Positions 23,540-36,351 of a stretch of 64,000 bases of DNA are shown here, piece after piece. The notes beneath the pieces are model-generated. The model was given only the letters and a program-made list of their open reading frames with translations, had not been told where the DNA came from and ran no database searches. The translations under genes and the position numbers were made by a program. Location of the stretch: positions 434,001 to 498,000 of the forward strand of contig BLZA01000058.1 in assembly GCA_013423385.1 (NCBI GenBank). Reading direction: 5' to 3'. The number at the start of each line of letters is the position of its first letter. The stretch's first letter is position 1. The stretch comes from Naganishia liquefaciens (taxonomy: Eukaryota > Basidiomycota > Tremellomycetes > Filobasidiales > Filobasidiaceae).

Positions 23540-25119
23540 TCAATGCAGAGTTGAGCCATTGCAAGACTCTTCAATCACGATATCTACTGACCTGGGCAAC
23601 GATGGCAGCTTCTTCTCCGGCTCGGCGGTCAGTATCTCGTCATTTCCATCAGACACCATCACTGCAGGCGTTGGCATCTGAATGGGAGACGTTCGGCCCT
23701 GAGCATACCCGGAAACCGGCTCCAAGCAGCTTTGAGGCACGACGCCTTGTTCATTGAGGGAGGATTGACAGAGACACCAGCCGTCATCGTAGGCCTGAAT
23801 GACGGTAAGGTGATCACCGGGAGCAATGACTGGTGCAAGCGAGTCAGGATGAAATCAGGTGGCCCCAAAATTACGAGCATACCTAGTTCGTCGTCCAAAG
23901 TGCGCACGAATCCCTGCCGAACGACAACAGACATTCCGTCCTGGAGAACGGGACCAGCGGCCACTTCTTGCGAAGTAGCAGGTGCTGGGCCGAACGTTTC
24001 TCCGGGAGTGTGAGACGTAGCGGTCCCCGGGGTTGGCGCATAAGGGAATCCCTGAGGCTGGCTTTGATGCGTTGGCGTCTGGGGCAGAGCGTAGGGCTGG
24101 TGATTCGCGTAAGGCTGATATGCATGAGCTTGCGTCTGCTGTTGATATTCAGGCTGATAGGCTTGTTGGCCTGGTTGAGCGGCATATGCTGCCATTCCAG
24201 CTCCGACACCCGCCAACATCGGTTCTTCGTACGCCTGCTTCTCGCCCAACGCCCACGGACCTCCATCTTGATCCTTATCCCCCATCTCTCGGAACGGCAC
24301 TCCGCCGGCTTCCACCTCCCGTTCCCCTCTGGCACCTGCACCTCCACCCGAAGAAAAGTACGACGTTCGATCCGTCCATGCCTGCAAGTTGCCTGTCAGA
24401 CGTCGATTCGCACGCCTTCGTCGCTGAATCATGCGGTACGCGAGGAGAGCTCCGGCAACGGCGACGAGAAGAATACCGATGACGATGCCGGCGATAGCTC
24501 CTCCGCTAATTCCTGAAGACGAGGATTCTTTGCCTGAAGCGGTGGCAGAGGCTGGTGCGACGATATTGACGGTCGAAGATGAGCTTGACTGCGAGGAGTG
24601 GGACGACGAGAGATGTGTGCTGCTAGAGGACGTGCTGGAGGATGTGATGATACTAGAAGAGCTAGTGGAAGTCAGGGAAGTGGTAGATGTTGATTTTGGT
24701 ATAGACGACGATGAAGAAGAAGTCGTGGCCACTGATCGTTCAAGAACAGAAGATGATTATCAGTCATTATTGGGTCATCTGGACATCGAACGTTACTCAC
24801 CAACTTTTGACGACGAGAGCGTGGTCGACGTCGTTCTTATGACCGGAGCAGCCGTGGTGGACGAGACCTTGACCGGCGTAGACGTAGTCACCGCTCGAGC
24901 CTGCGAGGTTGTGACCTTTGGCGCGACCGCCGAAGTAGATGGTGTTCGAGCTGACGTCGATTGTACCGGTTTTGCTGATGAAGTGACGACACGCGCTGCA
25001 GATGTCCGAACGGGGGTCACCGCTGTGGTGGTGGTCGACATCGTGTTGGCGAGTCCCGCGGTAGGAGCTCCGGCACGAGCGTGTAGTTTCGGGGCAAGAA
25101 GAGGATTACTTGGGGCCAT
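23540..25119 (-). CDS. Mucin-like single-pass membrane protein with cytoplasmic SH3 domain
   Basis: Three exons. Residues 1-~170 are almost only Ser/Thr/Ala/Pro (ATTSSSSSS, TSTSSSSIITSSSTSSSS), a heavily O-glycosylatable stalk. One helix, ISGGAIAGIVIGILLVAVAGALLAY (about 24417-24510), is followed by the stop-transfer run RMIQRRRRANRR. The cytoplasmic part is Gln/Tyr/Pro-rich, then an SH3 domain: VVVRQGFVRTLDDELVI, PGDHLTVIQAYDDGWCL, and GVVPQSCLEP, with the ALYDY/EDEL-, WC- and VP-type positions present. This order (Ser/Thr stalk, TM, SH3) matches yeast Fus1 and other fungal SH3 membrane adaptors. No classical signal peptide precedes the stalk, so insertion is probably driven by the TM helix. 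Role in cell fusion, polarity or wall sensing is inference. Confidence 0.85.
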
Positions 25120-27756
25120 GGCGATGAATATAGAGTCTCTGGCGGGGAATTACTAAAAGTGGCGCGGATCAAAGGGAACACGGGAAGAACAAAAAGGATG
25201 ATGTCGCGTTTCAGATTGCATGTTTCCAGCAATTTCGTATGCAGAAAGGAGTCAAAGGATGTTTCATGCGTCAGCATGGAATCTCAAAATACACGAACTC
25301 CCTTTACATACCCTGGTTGTCGAATTCGAAGCACCGGCAAGGTTGAAATTATGTGTAAAACCACGCGTCAAAGGACTCTCCCCTCAGGATAGGTTTCTAC
25401 TGGTCTTTCGTGGTCCTCAATGGAGATTACCTCAGGAAACGTCGTTCAGTTGTAGAATATCGTCTGAGGCGTTCCCGGTTTTTGCGATAAAGTCCTGCTC
25501 GACGCGTCGTAACGAATGTTGAAAAACGAAGGTGGTTTGAAGTGGCGGAAGGAGCGAGGATCGGACGTCGAGCCCTGAAGATCACAGATCTATAAGAGTC
25601 AAAGGTCGAGGCGATGAAGAGTCTGATGGGAATATTGAGGGGCTGATGCTCTTAACCTGTAGTCAAAGCAACCAGACCATTCCTATCATTGTTTACTCCT
25701 ACACCACCATCCCGCTCCGGAAGATAGCGCGAAAGCTGCTGTATTCTAGCGCCTGATCGCTTAGACGCGAGCTGTTTTGTTTATCTCGCTCGCGTCTTGC
25801 TGTGCGTGACCGAGCGGGTGCCGCGACCGGAGGGGAAAGACTGCGATTGAGTCGCAGGACAGGCTGAGTGAGGTTCTCATACCTTTCACTACACCTGGAT
25901 TCAATCAATCGAGTTCTGTGTGCGTGGCGACTGCTGACAGATGTTCACGGCTCGGCACGTTGAGCATTGACCACAAGTACGATGTCATGTGTCTGCCGTG
26001 AGACCGCCAATAGTGAAAGCTGATGATGGATTGTCATCTGCCCTCGATACGGCCATCCCAACCTACAGGGAGCAATCGAAAGAGAACGCTTTGACGAGAG
26101 GTTGAATTGAGTTGCGTATAATTGTCGCCCTTATCATCGATATCGCATATGTTCAAATGACAGATGCGACAGACAAAGCAAAAGCTAGCAAACATGGTCA
26201 TCACCCGTGCGAATGCCTGGCCGTCCTGATACTGCTAAAGAGCCGAGGCAAAGGAGGTATCAGTTTTCAATCACAGAATCACGCATGAGGTGTCTTTGTG
26301 ATCTAATGCAAAATGCCCTGCTTCTAACCGAGGCTGAAGAAGCCCTCTTCTTTATCTTCCATCTAGCTCTAGAGCGAAAGTGGACCTGAGTGATTGCTCT
26401 CCTGTTTTGAAGATGGCTTGCTTACGCCAGAGGTATTTACCTTTCTAAGCGACTATGGAGGTGCGGATTGCTGTTCAACGAGCCTTTCGAGGCATTCCCT
26501 GCTAACCAATGATATGGGTCTGTAAGTTTGTACCTATCTAGGCTCTTTCCCAAAACGCATATGTCGCATCTTTACCTGCCGCTCCTCCAAAGCACAAGGT
26601 GTCTCATTCTCGAAGGTACCCATTCCTTATGTTCTCCCTTGGTCGTGTTGGACCTGGAGCAGGCCCATATTTCTCTGTGGACCCTGGTAACGCCCAATCA
26701 CTAAAGAGTTTTGCTCTTGTCTTCTTGTTCAGACCGCGCGTGACGCATACACTGCTGCGCGAGGGAACCAAGCTTTGTGCAATAACAACATCGTAGTCTT
26801 CTGTTTACAGATCCAGAGTAGAGCCACTCCTCGCTGCAGTCAAATTGGGTGCGATCTGCGCTATAATCCTCACGGGTTCATAGATTACCCCTTACATCTT
26901 CATCGCTGGCACATCGTCTTGCAGAGAAATACAGCTGAACTTCTTCGTTACAGGAAAACTCTCGGGACAGAAGCTCCGGATGACTCCGCTAAACGTGGTC
27001 GAAGATACGAGAGAATCTGCGAGCCTCCTGTACTCAACACTTTGTGTGGCGCTTTCGTCGACGAGGCGAACTCAGCGAAAGAGCAAGCCGCAAGAGAGAA
27101 AAGAGCCTCTTTGATGATTGTTTGATCTGCTTAAGAATTTTGCTATACCCTAATACTGAATTGCATTGAAGACTCGCACGCGAAGACTCCGTGCAGATGA
27201 GCACACTCTCAACTGATCCACGGCAAAGGCGCTAGGCAGCAGGGATCCGTTCTGACTTTGGCCGAATCGACAGACTGCTTTCGAATGCTCAGCTTGGAGA
27301 TGCATGGCATCATAAGCGATGTGAGACCTCCCTTCAAGCTTATCTCACAGACGTATCCGCATTCCGACTTCGATAGGTTTGCATCGGCTCTCACCTAGAC
27401 TGTGACGGACAGACGCTATCAGCTAGACGTTTTGAGCAAGCGTCTCTGCAGCACACAAGGCGTCACTTCGCTATCCCAGATAGCTCAGCTTGCGAATGAG
27501 AACCCACAGCTGTCATATGATACTGGATCTGGATGTGATCCTATGCCAGTTGACCGCATACGTCGGGCAAGAAGTCGAAATAAAGCATCCTGGCCTTGAC
27601 GGGTTTTCGGCTGGCGGAAGCGTTATCTTTTGACAGCTTGTATCCGCGCGATAGTGAACGAATATGATCGATTGACTTGGCCGCACCCACATCTCTGAAT
27701 TCTTTCCTGCTGCTGCACTTCTTGTCTGCTTGAAATCCACTGGCGGCACAAAAATC
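25120..27756. other. Large gene-free divergent region (2.6 kb)
   Basis: The longest gap in the window, between outward-facing SH3-membrane and ARG8 genes. Open frames are short (at most 116 codons, 26775-27125, +) and show no domain or codon bias. No tRNA, transposon ends or tandem repeats were recognised. It could hold long 5' leaders or a non-coding transcript; nothing is proven. Confidence 0.5.
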
Positions 27757-29438
27757 ATGGTTCACTTCTCAGTATCTGTGTGTCGACAAGCCAGGTCCGG
27801 CGTTGCGCGAAGGCTACAGTTGGGCACAAGGGGTTATGCTACTCCTGCCTCCATTGGCCTCAAGGTCAGTCTTTCCCGTCCTACCGTTCACATCCGCTGA
27901 CGGACATTGTAGCCAAACACATCGTACAAGGCTGTCACCCATTTCGATGACAATGCGCCGTCGTCGACTCTCGATATGATTCACGAGCATACTTCGTACC
28001 TTCTCAACACATATGCCCGACCGTCCATATTATTCACTCATGGCAAGGGTTGTAAGCTCTACACCACCTCTCCCTCCTCAACATCCGAGTCCGGCGTTCA
28101 AGAGTACCTCGACTTCACCGCTGGTATCGCTGTCAACGCTTTGGGACATGGTGACGAGCAGATTGCCGAAGTCATGCGGGATCAGCAGCTCAAGCTTTCG
28201 CACGCATCGAATGTGTATTGGAATGAATGGGCAGGCGAGCTTGCCAAGCTGTTGATCGAGAACACACGGAAGCACGGCGGTCTGGGCTTGAAAGCAGACT
28301 CTCCCGTAGGAACGGGTGCCAAAGTCTTCTTCAGCAATTCTGGAACGGAAGCCAATGAGGGCGCCCTCAAGTTTGTGAGGAAATACGCTAAAGAGGCCAA
28401 CCCCTCGATGGCTGCTACCAAGACTGCCATTGTCTGCTTTACCAATGCGTTCCACGGTCGATCGATGGGAGCGCTGTCCGTCACGCCAAATCCAAAGTAC
28501 CAGGATCCGTTTGCACCCCTCATTCCGAATGTCCGAGTGGGCGAGCTGAACCGACATGAAGGACTCGAGGAGTTGATCGACGAGAACGTCTGCGGTGTCA
28601 TCATCGAGCCCATTCAAGGTGAAGGCGGACTGAACGAGGGCCACAGGGAATGGATGATCAAGTTGGCCAAAAGGGCGAGGGAGGTTGGTGCCGTTTTGAT
28701 CTACGACGAGATTCAGGTATGTACCCTTGTGCTTCCGACTGGCATATGAGCTCACACTATGGTATGCAGTGCGGTCTCTACCGAACAGGGAAGATGTGGG
28801 CGCATTCGGATTTCCCAGCGGAAGCTCAGTAGGCACAGATGGAAATCTGATGATGTGATGCGACTAAACTCCTGTATTGTCCAGACCCGATATCGTCACT
28901 ATGGCGAAGCCTCTGGCCAATGGTTTCCCTATCGGTGCTATCATGGTCCGAGACCACGTCGCGGAAAAGATCTCCGTCGGTACGTTATCCTAGACATCAG
29001 GGACTACATGCATAACGGTCGCTGACGCCTCTCATAGGGTCACATGGCACCACCTTCGGCGGCCAGCCATTAGCAACCCGTGTCGGTGCACACGTTCTTT
29101 CACGGCTATCGGAACCCGCTTTCCTTGCCAACATGAACGAGACCGCCGCATACCTCGCGACGCTGCTCGATCGTCTGCCCAAACTCTTCCCAACCATCAT
29201 CCCTGAGCCGATTCGAGGCAGGGGACTGATGCGAGGTATTCCCTTTGCGCATCCGGATGCGCCCGCTGAGTTGGTCAAACGAGCGAGACAGAGGGGTGTG
29301 TTACTCTTGACTGCGGGTAAAGACGCTGTCAGACTTGTGCCGAGTTTGACGGTGACGAAGGAGGAATGCGATCACGCGATGGGCGTGGTGGAGAGCTGCT
29401 TGGTAACCATGCAGGAGGACGGTTTCGGCAAGCAGTGA
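27757..29438 (+). CDS. ARG8: Acetylornithine aminotransferase, mitochondrial
   Basis: The start [20 protein letters not shown] is a mitochondrial presequence. After the first intron the class III aminotransferase fold follows: [15 protein letters not shown], the PLP-phosphate region [37 protein letters not shown], and [19 protein letters not shown] across an intron. The Schiff-base lysine is in [14 protein letters not shown] (codon 28907-28909). Then [15 protein letters not shown] and GRGLMRGI. Five exons, about 470 residues. The enzyme makes N-acetylornithine in the mitochondrial arginine pathway. The lysine region reads AKPLANG where AKPLGGG is more usual. Ornithine aminotransferase is less likely because of the presequence and motif set. 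Confidence 0.92.
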
Positions 29439-30488
29439 TGCGGTGGATGAGGGCACTATTGACAGGCTATAGATGATGCATGCATGCGACTGCATATATG
29501 AGCGTCTACTAGATTGAATCGCTTCCAGAGCGGTTCTTTTCGGAGCCAACGATACAAAAAGACCCAGCTTGCAACCGATGCTCATGTGTGTGTCTTTTCG
29601 TCCTAAGGCTGTCCAGCTGATGCACGCTCAGTATCATGAGATTTTTGCCACATCGCCCAACTAAGGAAGTATTCGCTTTCGCCGACCCAAACCCGATCTC
29701 AAGTGTTTCAAGTCAACCGCATGCCCGCGCGCTACCCGCTACATCGGACCGGCGCAGCGAGAAAGCTGAAACATGGGAAAGCTTTTGCCTTGAGGGGGAT
29801 GGGTATTATCTTAGCATCAGACGCTGCCACTCTCTGCAACGCTTCAGTCAAGTCATCCCACATCGACGAGCAAGACGCGTTCCGATGTCGCCTCACCCCA
29901 TTTCCGAATTTCCGCTCATGAGGCCATCCACGATGCGACGATTCCCATCGCCCGATGTCTCGCTTTCGGACGCGGGGCAAGGCGACATTTCGACTGGTAG
30001 ACCTCCACCCGGCAAGGGGGAGCACGCAAGAAGCGGATGCAAATATTCGGAATGCATCCCCGCGCTCAAAAAAGTTGGCTGCCAATCGGGACGCGGCGAA
30101 ATCGCGGCATCAGGGGCGATCGTTCCGGATCTGGGACCGTTCGTGTGTATATTCAGTGGCGGCGGTGTCTTTGAGCAGCGGGTTCGTGCATTCAGCATCG
30201 TCCCTCTCCTTTTCTCCAACATCATCTTTCGTTGGAACAGCCATTGTGATTGTAAACTAGACAGCTGCACCCGTGCTAGCTGATCATACCAAGAGTCGAG
30301 GTGAGCAGCGATTGCCGCAAGCACTCAATCGCGATGTTGAAACGCCTTGCAGCCTCTCATCTCTCCAGGCTTTTGCGTCTCTCTCCTCCATCCCTGACGC
30401 CTCAAAACTTCCTAAGAAGCAGTCCAGTAAGTCGGCCTGACGAGTATAGATCCCGATTCAAGCTAATTCCCGCCCCAGTACCGTTATC
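29439..30488. other. Intergenic region upstream of MET5
   Basis: 1,050 bp. A 215-codon frame (29636-30283, +) has no domain and a composition like random GC-rich DNA. A probable 5'-leader intron (GTAAGT...CCCCAG, about 30427-30478) ends ten bases before the MET5 ATG. An upstream ATG at 30334 opens a short reading frame out of phase with MET5. Confidence 0.5.
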
Positions 30489-33400
30489 ATGGCATTCGAA
30501 ATCGTTGCCCGAATCGCTTCTCTCCTCTCGAGCCACCTTGTGGTCTCCTCATCGCTTCCCCTTTCCAACAAGGGCAAGCAGCCGGCTATTCAGCTTCACC
30601 CGCATGTCGATCCGGCATCGGTGATCCCATCAACAGAAAAAGAGCAAGGTCTTACCTCCCTTTTATTGGCGCCTTCGCCATCATCATTCACGTCGCTGGT
30701 GCCATCTCTCGGGGCCCTCTCCGGACGACCGATTGCAGTGCACGTTGGTTTGCCAACAAGTTTCGATCTTACACCGGTCCTTGCCTTGAGGAGCTCAGGA
30801 TGGGTCATCATCAAGTCCGAGACAACAGGAGCGCACGGCAAGGAGACGCATGACACTGCTTTGCTCGTTAGCAAGCTCGCCAAGGAGAGCAAGCGTGCGG
30901 TTCTTCACATCTACACTGTTCAGGACGATACTGCCGCGAACGGTAATGGAACGACTAACGGCAACGGCGTTCATGCATCAGAGGAGGAGCTCTCGAACGA
31001 GGCTATCACCGAGTTTTTCAACGCTGCCCCTATCGCTTTGAACGGTGCTGCCGCTCAGTCATCATCAGATGTCGCGGAGTCCGAAGTCGAGGCATTGGCC
31101 GACTACGAGGCTGCCGCTTTGGCAACGTTGAAGCTCACTCGACGGGCACAGAAGCCGTACGTTCATACTGAATCTGGTGGACAGATCGAGACTCTTCTGG
31201 TCGCATTCGGTCTCAACGTCACACCGCTTGTCAAGGCCGTCCCGCACCTGCAGAACACGGGCGTTCTGTCAATCAACCTGCTCCGCCCGGTCGCGCCTTC
31301 AAAGATGCTGGCTGTCATTCCGACCAGTGTCAAGAAGATCATCGTCCTCGAGCAGGCATACAAGAACACCACTCGATGGGGCGCTGTTTTTGTGGACGTC
31401 CTTAACGCCTTGCAAGCACGAGCGGAATCGCATGGCGAGCAGATGCCCGAGATTGTGGGCGGAATCCTCGGATCCGTCAAGGGTAGCGACGAGGCCTTGC
31501 AGAGCATCAAGAAGATTGTTTCGGCATCATCTGGCGAACAGATCGTTCTGGGCTCTTCTCCAGAGGAAGATACTCTGTATCCTGAACCTCACGTTCCCAC
31601 TCACGAACTGTCCTACACCAAGATCCTCGAACAGACCTTCCCCAACAGTCTTGAGATTGTCAACTCGCCTTCACTTGTTCCCGCCCTTGGCGAGCTCGCC
31701 ACCCGACCCGAATATGCCTTCGGTAAGGTTTCGGCCTTGTTAGACAAGAAAGAGCAACTGGCCGAGGTCATCAAGAACATCTTGAAGGACACCAAGACGC
31801 CCGAATCTTTGCACAAGGCTGCTGCGCGATGGTTGGTCAACAAGGACGGCAAGGACTCGCGCAAGGTGGAGCAGTTGGGCAAGGAATTGATCGAGCAGCT
31901 CGAAGCCGCTTCGTCGTCCTCCGTCTCCTCGCTCGCGGTCCAGGCCCTTGAACTGAAGGAACACTTCAAGCCTACCTCGCGATGGATCATCGGATCCGAT
32001 GCCTGGTCCTACGATCTCGGTTCATCCGGTCTGCATCACGCTATTGCATCCGGCAAGAACGTGAACATGCTCATCATCGACACGGTTCCCTACACGGAAC
32101 GCGGCTCCAAGGAGGCCAGCAAGCGCAAGAAGGATATCGGCCTCTATGCCATGAACTACGGAGACGTATACGTCGCCAGTGTCGCGGTGTACTCTTCTTA
32201 CACTCAGGTTCTCCAGGCCTTGATTGCTGCCGATGCTTACCCGGGACCTTCGGTCGTTCTGGCGTACTTGCCTTACGGAACCAACGAGAATGCTTCCGCT
32301 CTTGACGTCTTGAAGGAGACCAAGCTTGCCGTCGACAACGCCTACTGGCCACTTTACCGATGGGATCCCAGCCAAGAGGATGTAGAAGGTGGAAAGCCCT
32401 TCATTCTCGATTCTGAGCGAATCAAGGAGGCCATGAAGGCGTTCTTGGACCAGCAGAACCACTTGTCGCAATTGACCGCTGCCAAGCCCAACATCAGCGA
32501 GACTGTCGCCTCTTCGGTCGGTTTGGACCTCAAGGCTGCCCGAAAGGAAAAGGCACGTGCAGCATACGACAAGATGCTTGATTCGTTGGACGGTCCTCCA
32601 TTGGTGATCCTGTACGCCTCGGATGGCGGTAACGCCGAAAAAGTCGCCAAGAAGCTCGCCAGCCGAGCCAGGACGAGGGGTGTTGCGACTCGGTTGTTCG
32701 CAATGGACGAGTTCAACTTTGACGACATCAAGCTTGAGGAACACGTCGTTTTCCTTACCTCGACTGCCGGTCAAGGTGAGGCACCACAGAACGGTCGTGT
32801 TACCTACAAGGCTTTGATGGCGGCCGCCGAGTCTGCGGACTGGGCCAAGGTCAACTTCACCGTCTTCGGTATGGGTGACAGCCACTACTGGCCCCGACCC
32901 GAGGATGCGCATTATTACAACAAGCCTGCCAAAGACATCGACGCTCGATTGGAGAAGATTGGTGCCACGCGAATGGCTGCTCTTGGTTTGGGAGATGACC
33001 AGGACCCAGATGGAGCGCAGACCGGTTACAAAGTCTGGGAGCCTTTGCTCTGGAAGGCTCTCGGCGTCGACTCGGTCGAAGTCTTGGAGGCTGAGCCCGA
33101 GCCCATCACCAACGAGAACATCAAGATTGCCAGTAACTACTTGCGAGGCACTATTCTCGAAGGCCTTGCGGACCAATCCACTGGTGCTATCGACCCATCG
33201 GACGCTCAATTGACCAAATTCCACGGCACCTACATGCAGGATGATCGCGATATCCGAGATGAGCGAAAGGAGCAGGGTCTCGAGCCCGCTTACTCGTTCA
33301 TGATTCGATGCCGAATGCCCGGTGGTGTCTGCAAGCCCGAGCAGTGGCTCGCTATCGACCGAATCTCGGATGAACACGGAAACAGCACCTTCAAGCTTAC

Positions 33401-34848
33401 TACTCGTCAGACATTCCAGTTCCACGGTGTCATCAAGAAGCACTTGAAGCCGGCCATGCAAGCTATCAACAAGACTCTGCTTGACACCATTGCTGCTTGT
33501 GGTGATGTCAACCGAAACGTACAGTTGTCGGTCAACCCTTCGTACTCTAAGTTGCACGAGCAAGTCTACAATTTCTCCAAGGCGCTCTCTGAGCACTTGC
33601 TTCCCAGCACGACCGCTTACCACGAGATCTGGCTCGACAAGAAGTTGGTCGGAGGCGAGGCCGTCAAGGACTTTGAGCCCTTGTATGGGCCTTACTACTT
33701 GCCCCGAAAGTTCAAGATCGCCGTTGCTGTTCCTCCAGACAACTCGGTTGATGTATTCACCAACGATGTTGGCTTCATCGCTATCACCGACAGCAATGGC
33801 GAGTTAGCTGGTTTCAACGTTACTGTTGGTGGTGGTATGGGTGTCACCCACTCGAACAAGAAGACCTACCCCAGACTCGGAGACGTGATCGGTTTCGTTA
33901 CTCCCGAAGAGGGTTGCCTCGTGGCCGAGAAGATCATGCTTGCGCAAAGGGACAACGGAAACCGAGCTGATCGAAAGAATGCTCGTCTGAAGTACACTGT
34001 CGACCGAATGGGGCTGGAGAACTTCAAGGCCGATGTCGAAAAGCGCATGGGTCACAAGCTTGAACCTGCTCGACCTTACACTTTCGAATCCAACACCGAC
34101 AATTATGGTTGGATTAAGGGTCACAATGGCAAGTGGCACTTCACCATGTTTATCGAGAATGGTCGTGTCGAGGACAACCAGCATCACCAATTCAAGTCGG
34201 GTCTGCGAGAGATTGCTTCCGTTCACAAGGGTGACTTCCGTTTGACCGCCAACCAGCACTGTATTCTCTCTGACGTGGCAGAGGAGGATCTTCCGGAAAT
34301 GAAGCGACTCCTTGCCAAGTGGAAGCTCGACAAGATTGATCACACCGCTCTTCGTCTGTCGTCCTCGGCTTGTGTCGCCTTCCCGACGTGTGGTCTCGCC
34401 ATGGCCGAGTCGGAACGATACCTACCTGTCCTTGTAGACAAGCTTGAGAAGATCTGCGAGGAGAACGGCTTGCGAAACGATTCTATTGTCATGCGAATGA
34501 CAGGATGCCCGAACGTGAGTTGCTGTTGACTGCATCGAGCGTCGCTTTACTGACAACATCTTACAGGGTTGTGCCCGTCCTTGGGTGGCCGAGGTAGCAT
34601 TCGTCGGGAAAGCCCCTGGGAGCTACTTGATGATGCTAGGTGGCGGATACTACGGTCAGCGTCTTAGCAAGCCGTTTAAGGAGTCCGTTACCGAGCCGGA
34701 GATCTTGGAGATCATGCGTCCCATGATCAAGCGATACGCTCTGGAACGAAACGAGGGCGAGCGTTTCGGTGACTGGACGATCCGAGCGGGTTACATCAAG
34801 CCAACGCTATCCGGCAGAGAGTTCTACGACGACTCGGTTCTTGCATGA
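30489..34848 (+). CDS. MET5: Sulfite reductase (NADPH) hemoprotein beta subunit
   Basis: One large exon (to 34515) and one short exon (about 34567-34848) give ~1,440 residues, the size of yeast Met5/Ecm17. Order: an N-terminal transketolase/PFOR-like region; a flavodoxin domain (PLVILYASDGGNAEKVAKK, FLTSTAGQGEAPQ, FTVFGMGDSHYWP, from about 32590); then two ferredoxin-like half domains with siroheme/4Fe-4S motifs. The cluster cysteines lie in CVAFPTCGLAMAESERYLP (about 34370) and TGCPNGCARPW, the latter split by the only intron. It reduces sulfite to sulfide in cysteine/methionine synthesis, with a Met10-type flavoprotein partner that is not in this window. Codon choice is biased to C-ending codons, suggesting strong expression. 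Complete. Confidence 0.96.
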
Positions 34849-36351
34849 TCAGTTCAGTACAGTAGGAATGATAAGAAAAGTCGTGACGATAGTCAGATAC
34901 TTGCAAAAAGATGTGCTTTTGGGATCTAGTTTGTACATTAGCTTAATGACTTCCTCGATGTATTTGTATCGTCAGAGTAATCGCATCACATTGAGGCATT
35001 TCGGAAGTTCAAGGGGATTTGTGAGGTCGAAGCTCCCCTTACGATGAGCAGCACCAGCTGCGGCAATGGCATCGGGATCTAATCTCGTGAATGTTGCATT
35101 GGATTTTGGCTCTAGACGTCAAAGCAGCTATGAGAGCTGAGTGGCGCTCACGGCTTTTGACGTGATTTCGGGACAGCTATTGAGACCACCCTCATACTGT
35201 AGCTACTCTCGTGACAGCAAGCCTCGACAGCAGGTAAATATAGCTTTCGACAACAAGTGACAAGCTAACGGCCAGACGTGCCGAAACATATGGCGGCTCG
35301 AAGAGGTGCGTCACAATAACGCATGTGGAAAAACAATCATAACAAGATGTTACCGTGAATGTAAGCACAGTAAATGATTGACAAGCTGAAGGGGGCGGAT
35401 TGGCGCAAGTTCTGAGAGGGACCCAAGCAGGTGAAAGCTCAGCTGCGGATCAACAAACGGACGTATCTGTACTAGAGGAGCCGTTAAAGAGCTCGTTATC
35501 GATAGCTGTAGAGAGCATGTCGCTCAGTTGTGCTCTCAGAGCCCCCTAGACATACCCGCTGCGCCCGCCCAAAAAAGCTTTGAGACTCCCTGAATCAAAA
35601 TAATCAAGAGCTTGTGTCGACGAAAGGAATAGAGAGCGATTTGCAGGGCTTGTTTTACGCGTGTCGACCCCTGCGCTGGGAGCTGCTGGGAGCTCTTCTG
35701 GGTGACGTCGCCGAGTGCCGCAACGGGATCTAATTCTGGCATTTCGTCTCGATTGGCCAAAAGATGTTGGCAGTACTCGCGGTGACAATCGCGGTGACTA
35801 TCCCCTCGTGTCCGCCCTCGTGAATGTCGAGAACGACGACGACGACGACCACGACCACGAGACGACCACGAGACCGGGACATCTAAGCATCTTTCACATA
35901 TCGCATTGACTGGCATTACTGTCTACTGGCGTGGAGACTTCAGCCTGGCATTGACTCGCCCAAATCCGGCGCAAGCGAGCACATATCGGTTCGGGACTCC
36001 GGAGGCAGTTGGACCACGAGCAAGATCCATCCCCCCGAAAACAGATCTCCGGCCATACACATCAGGCTTTCCCGTGCCATCCTCTTCATCACCTGGGACG
36101 TAGGGGTACCAATCAGACCGACACGTCTATACGCTCATTCATTTAAACCTAAGGTACGTCCATGGGTGAATGCGTCACCCCCGTGGTAGAGCTCAACCAT
36201 CACGCTTAAGGATTCAGCCATACCTTGTGTACAAGTGCTTGACGTACCCTCCTCCACTCTTTCTGGGAAATGCACACATCCAATAGGTCTTGATATTTTC
36301 CGAAGTATAACCCCGATCCTTCCCATCACATCGTGATAGCTGCTTGTGACC
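34849..36351. other. Intergenic region between MET5 and the histidine kinase
   Basis: 1.5 kb with no convincing gene. It holds a CGA/CCA-rich trinucleotide tract at about 35831-35875 and a CTGGGAGCTG direct repeat near 35675-35697. A 126-codon minus frame over these tracts (35536-35916) is Arg-rich because of the repeat and is not counted as a gene. Confidence 0.55.
35831..35875. repeat. Trinucleotide-rich tract (CGA/CCA)n
   Basis: An uninterrupted run built from CGA and CCA units (for example GACGACGACGACGACC), about 45 bp, in the leader/promoter region of the histidine-kinase gene. Confidence 0.7.

Noticed and set aside
29636-30283. 215-codon plus frame upstream of MET5
   Set aside because: Composition and lack of any motif fit a chance frame in the promoter region.
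32022-33623. 533-codon minus-strand frame inside MET5
   Set aside because: Antisense shadow of a codon-biased gene; no domain and fully covered by MET5 flavodoxin/siroheme coding sequence.
35536-35916. Arg-rich 126-codon minus frame
   Set aside because: Created by the CGA/CCA tract; no sign of a gene beyond the repeat.
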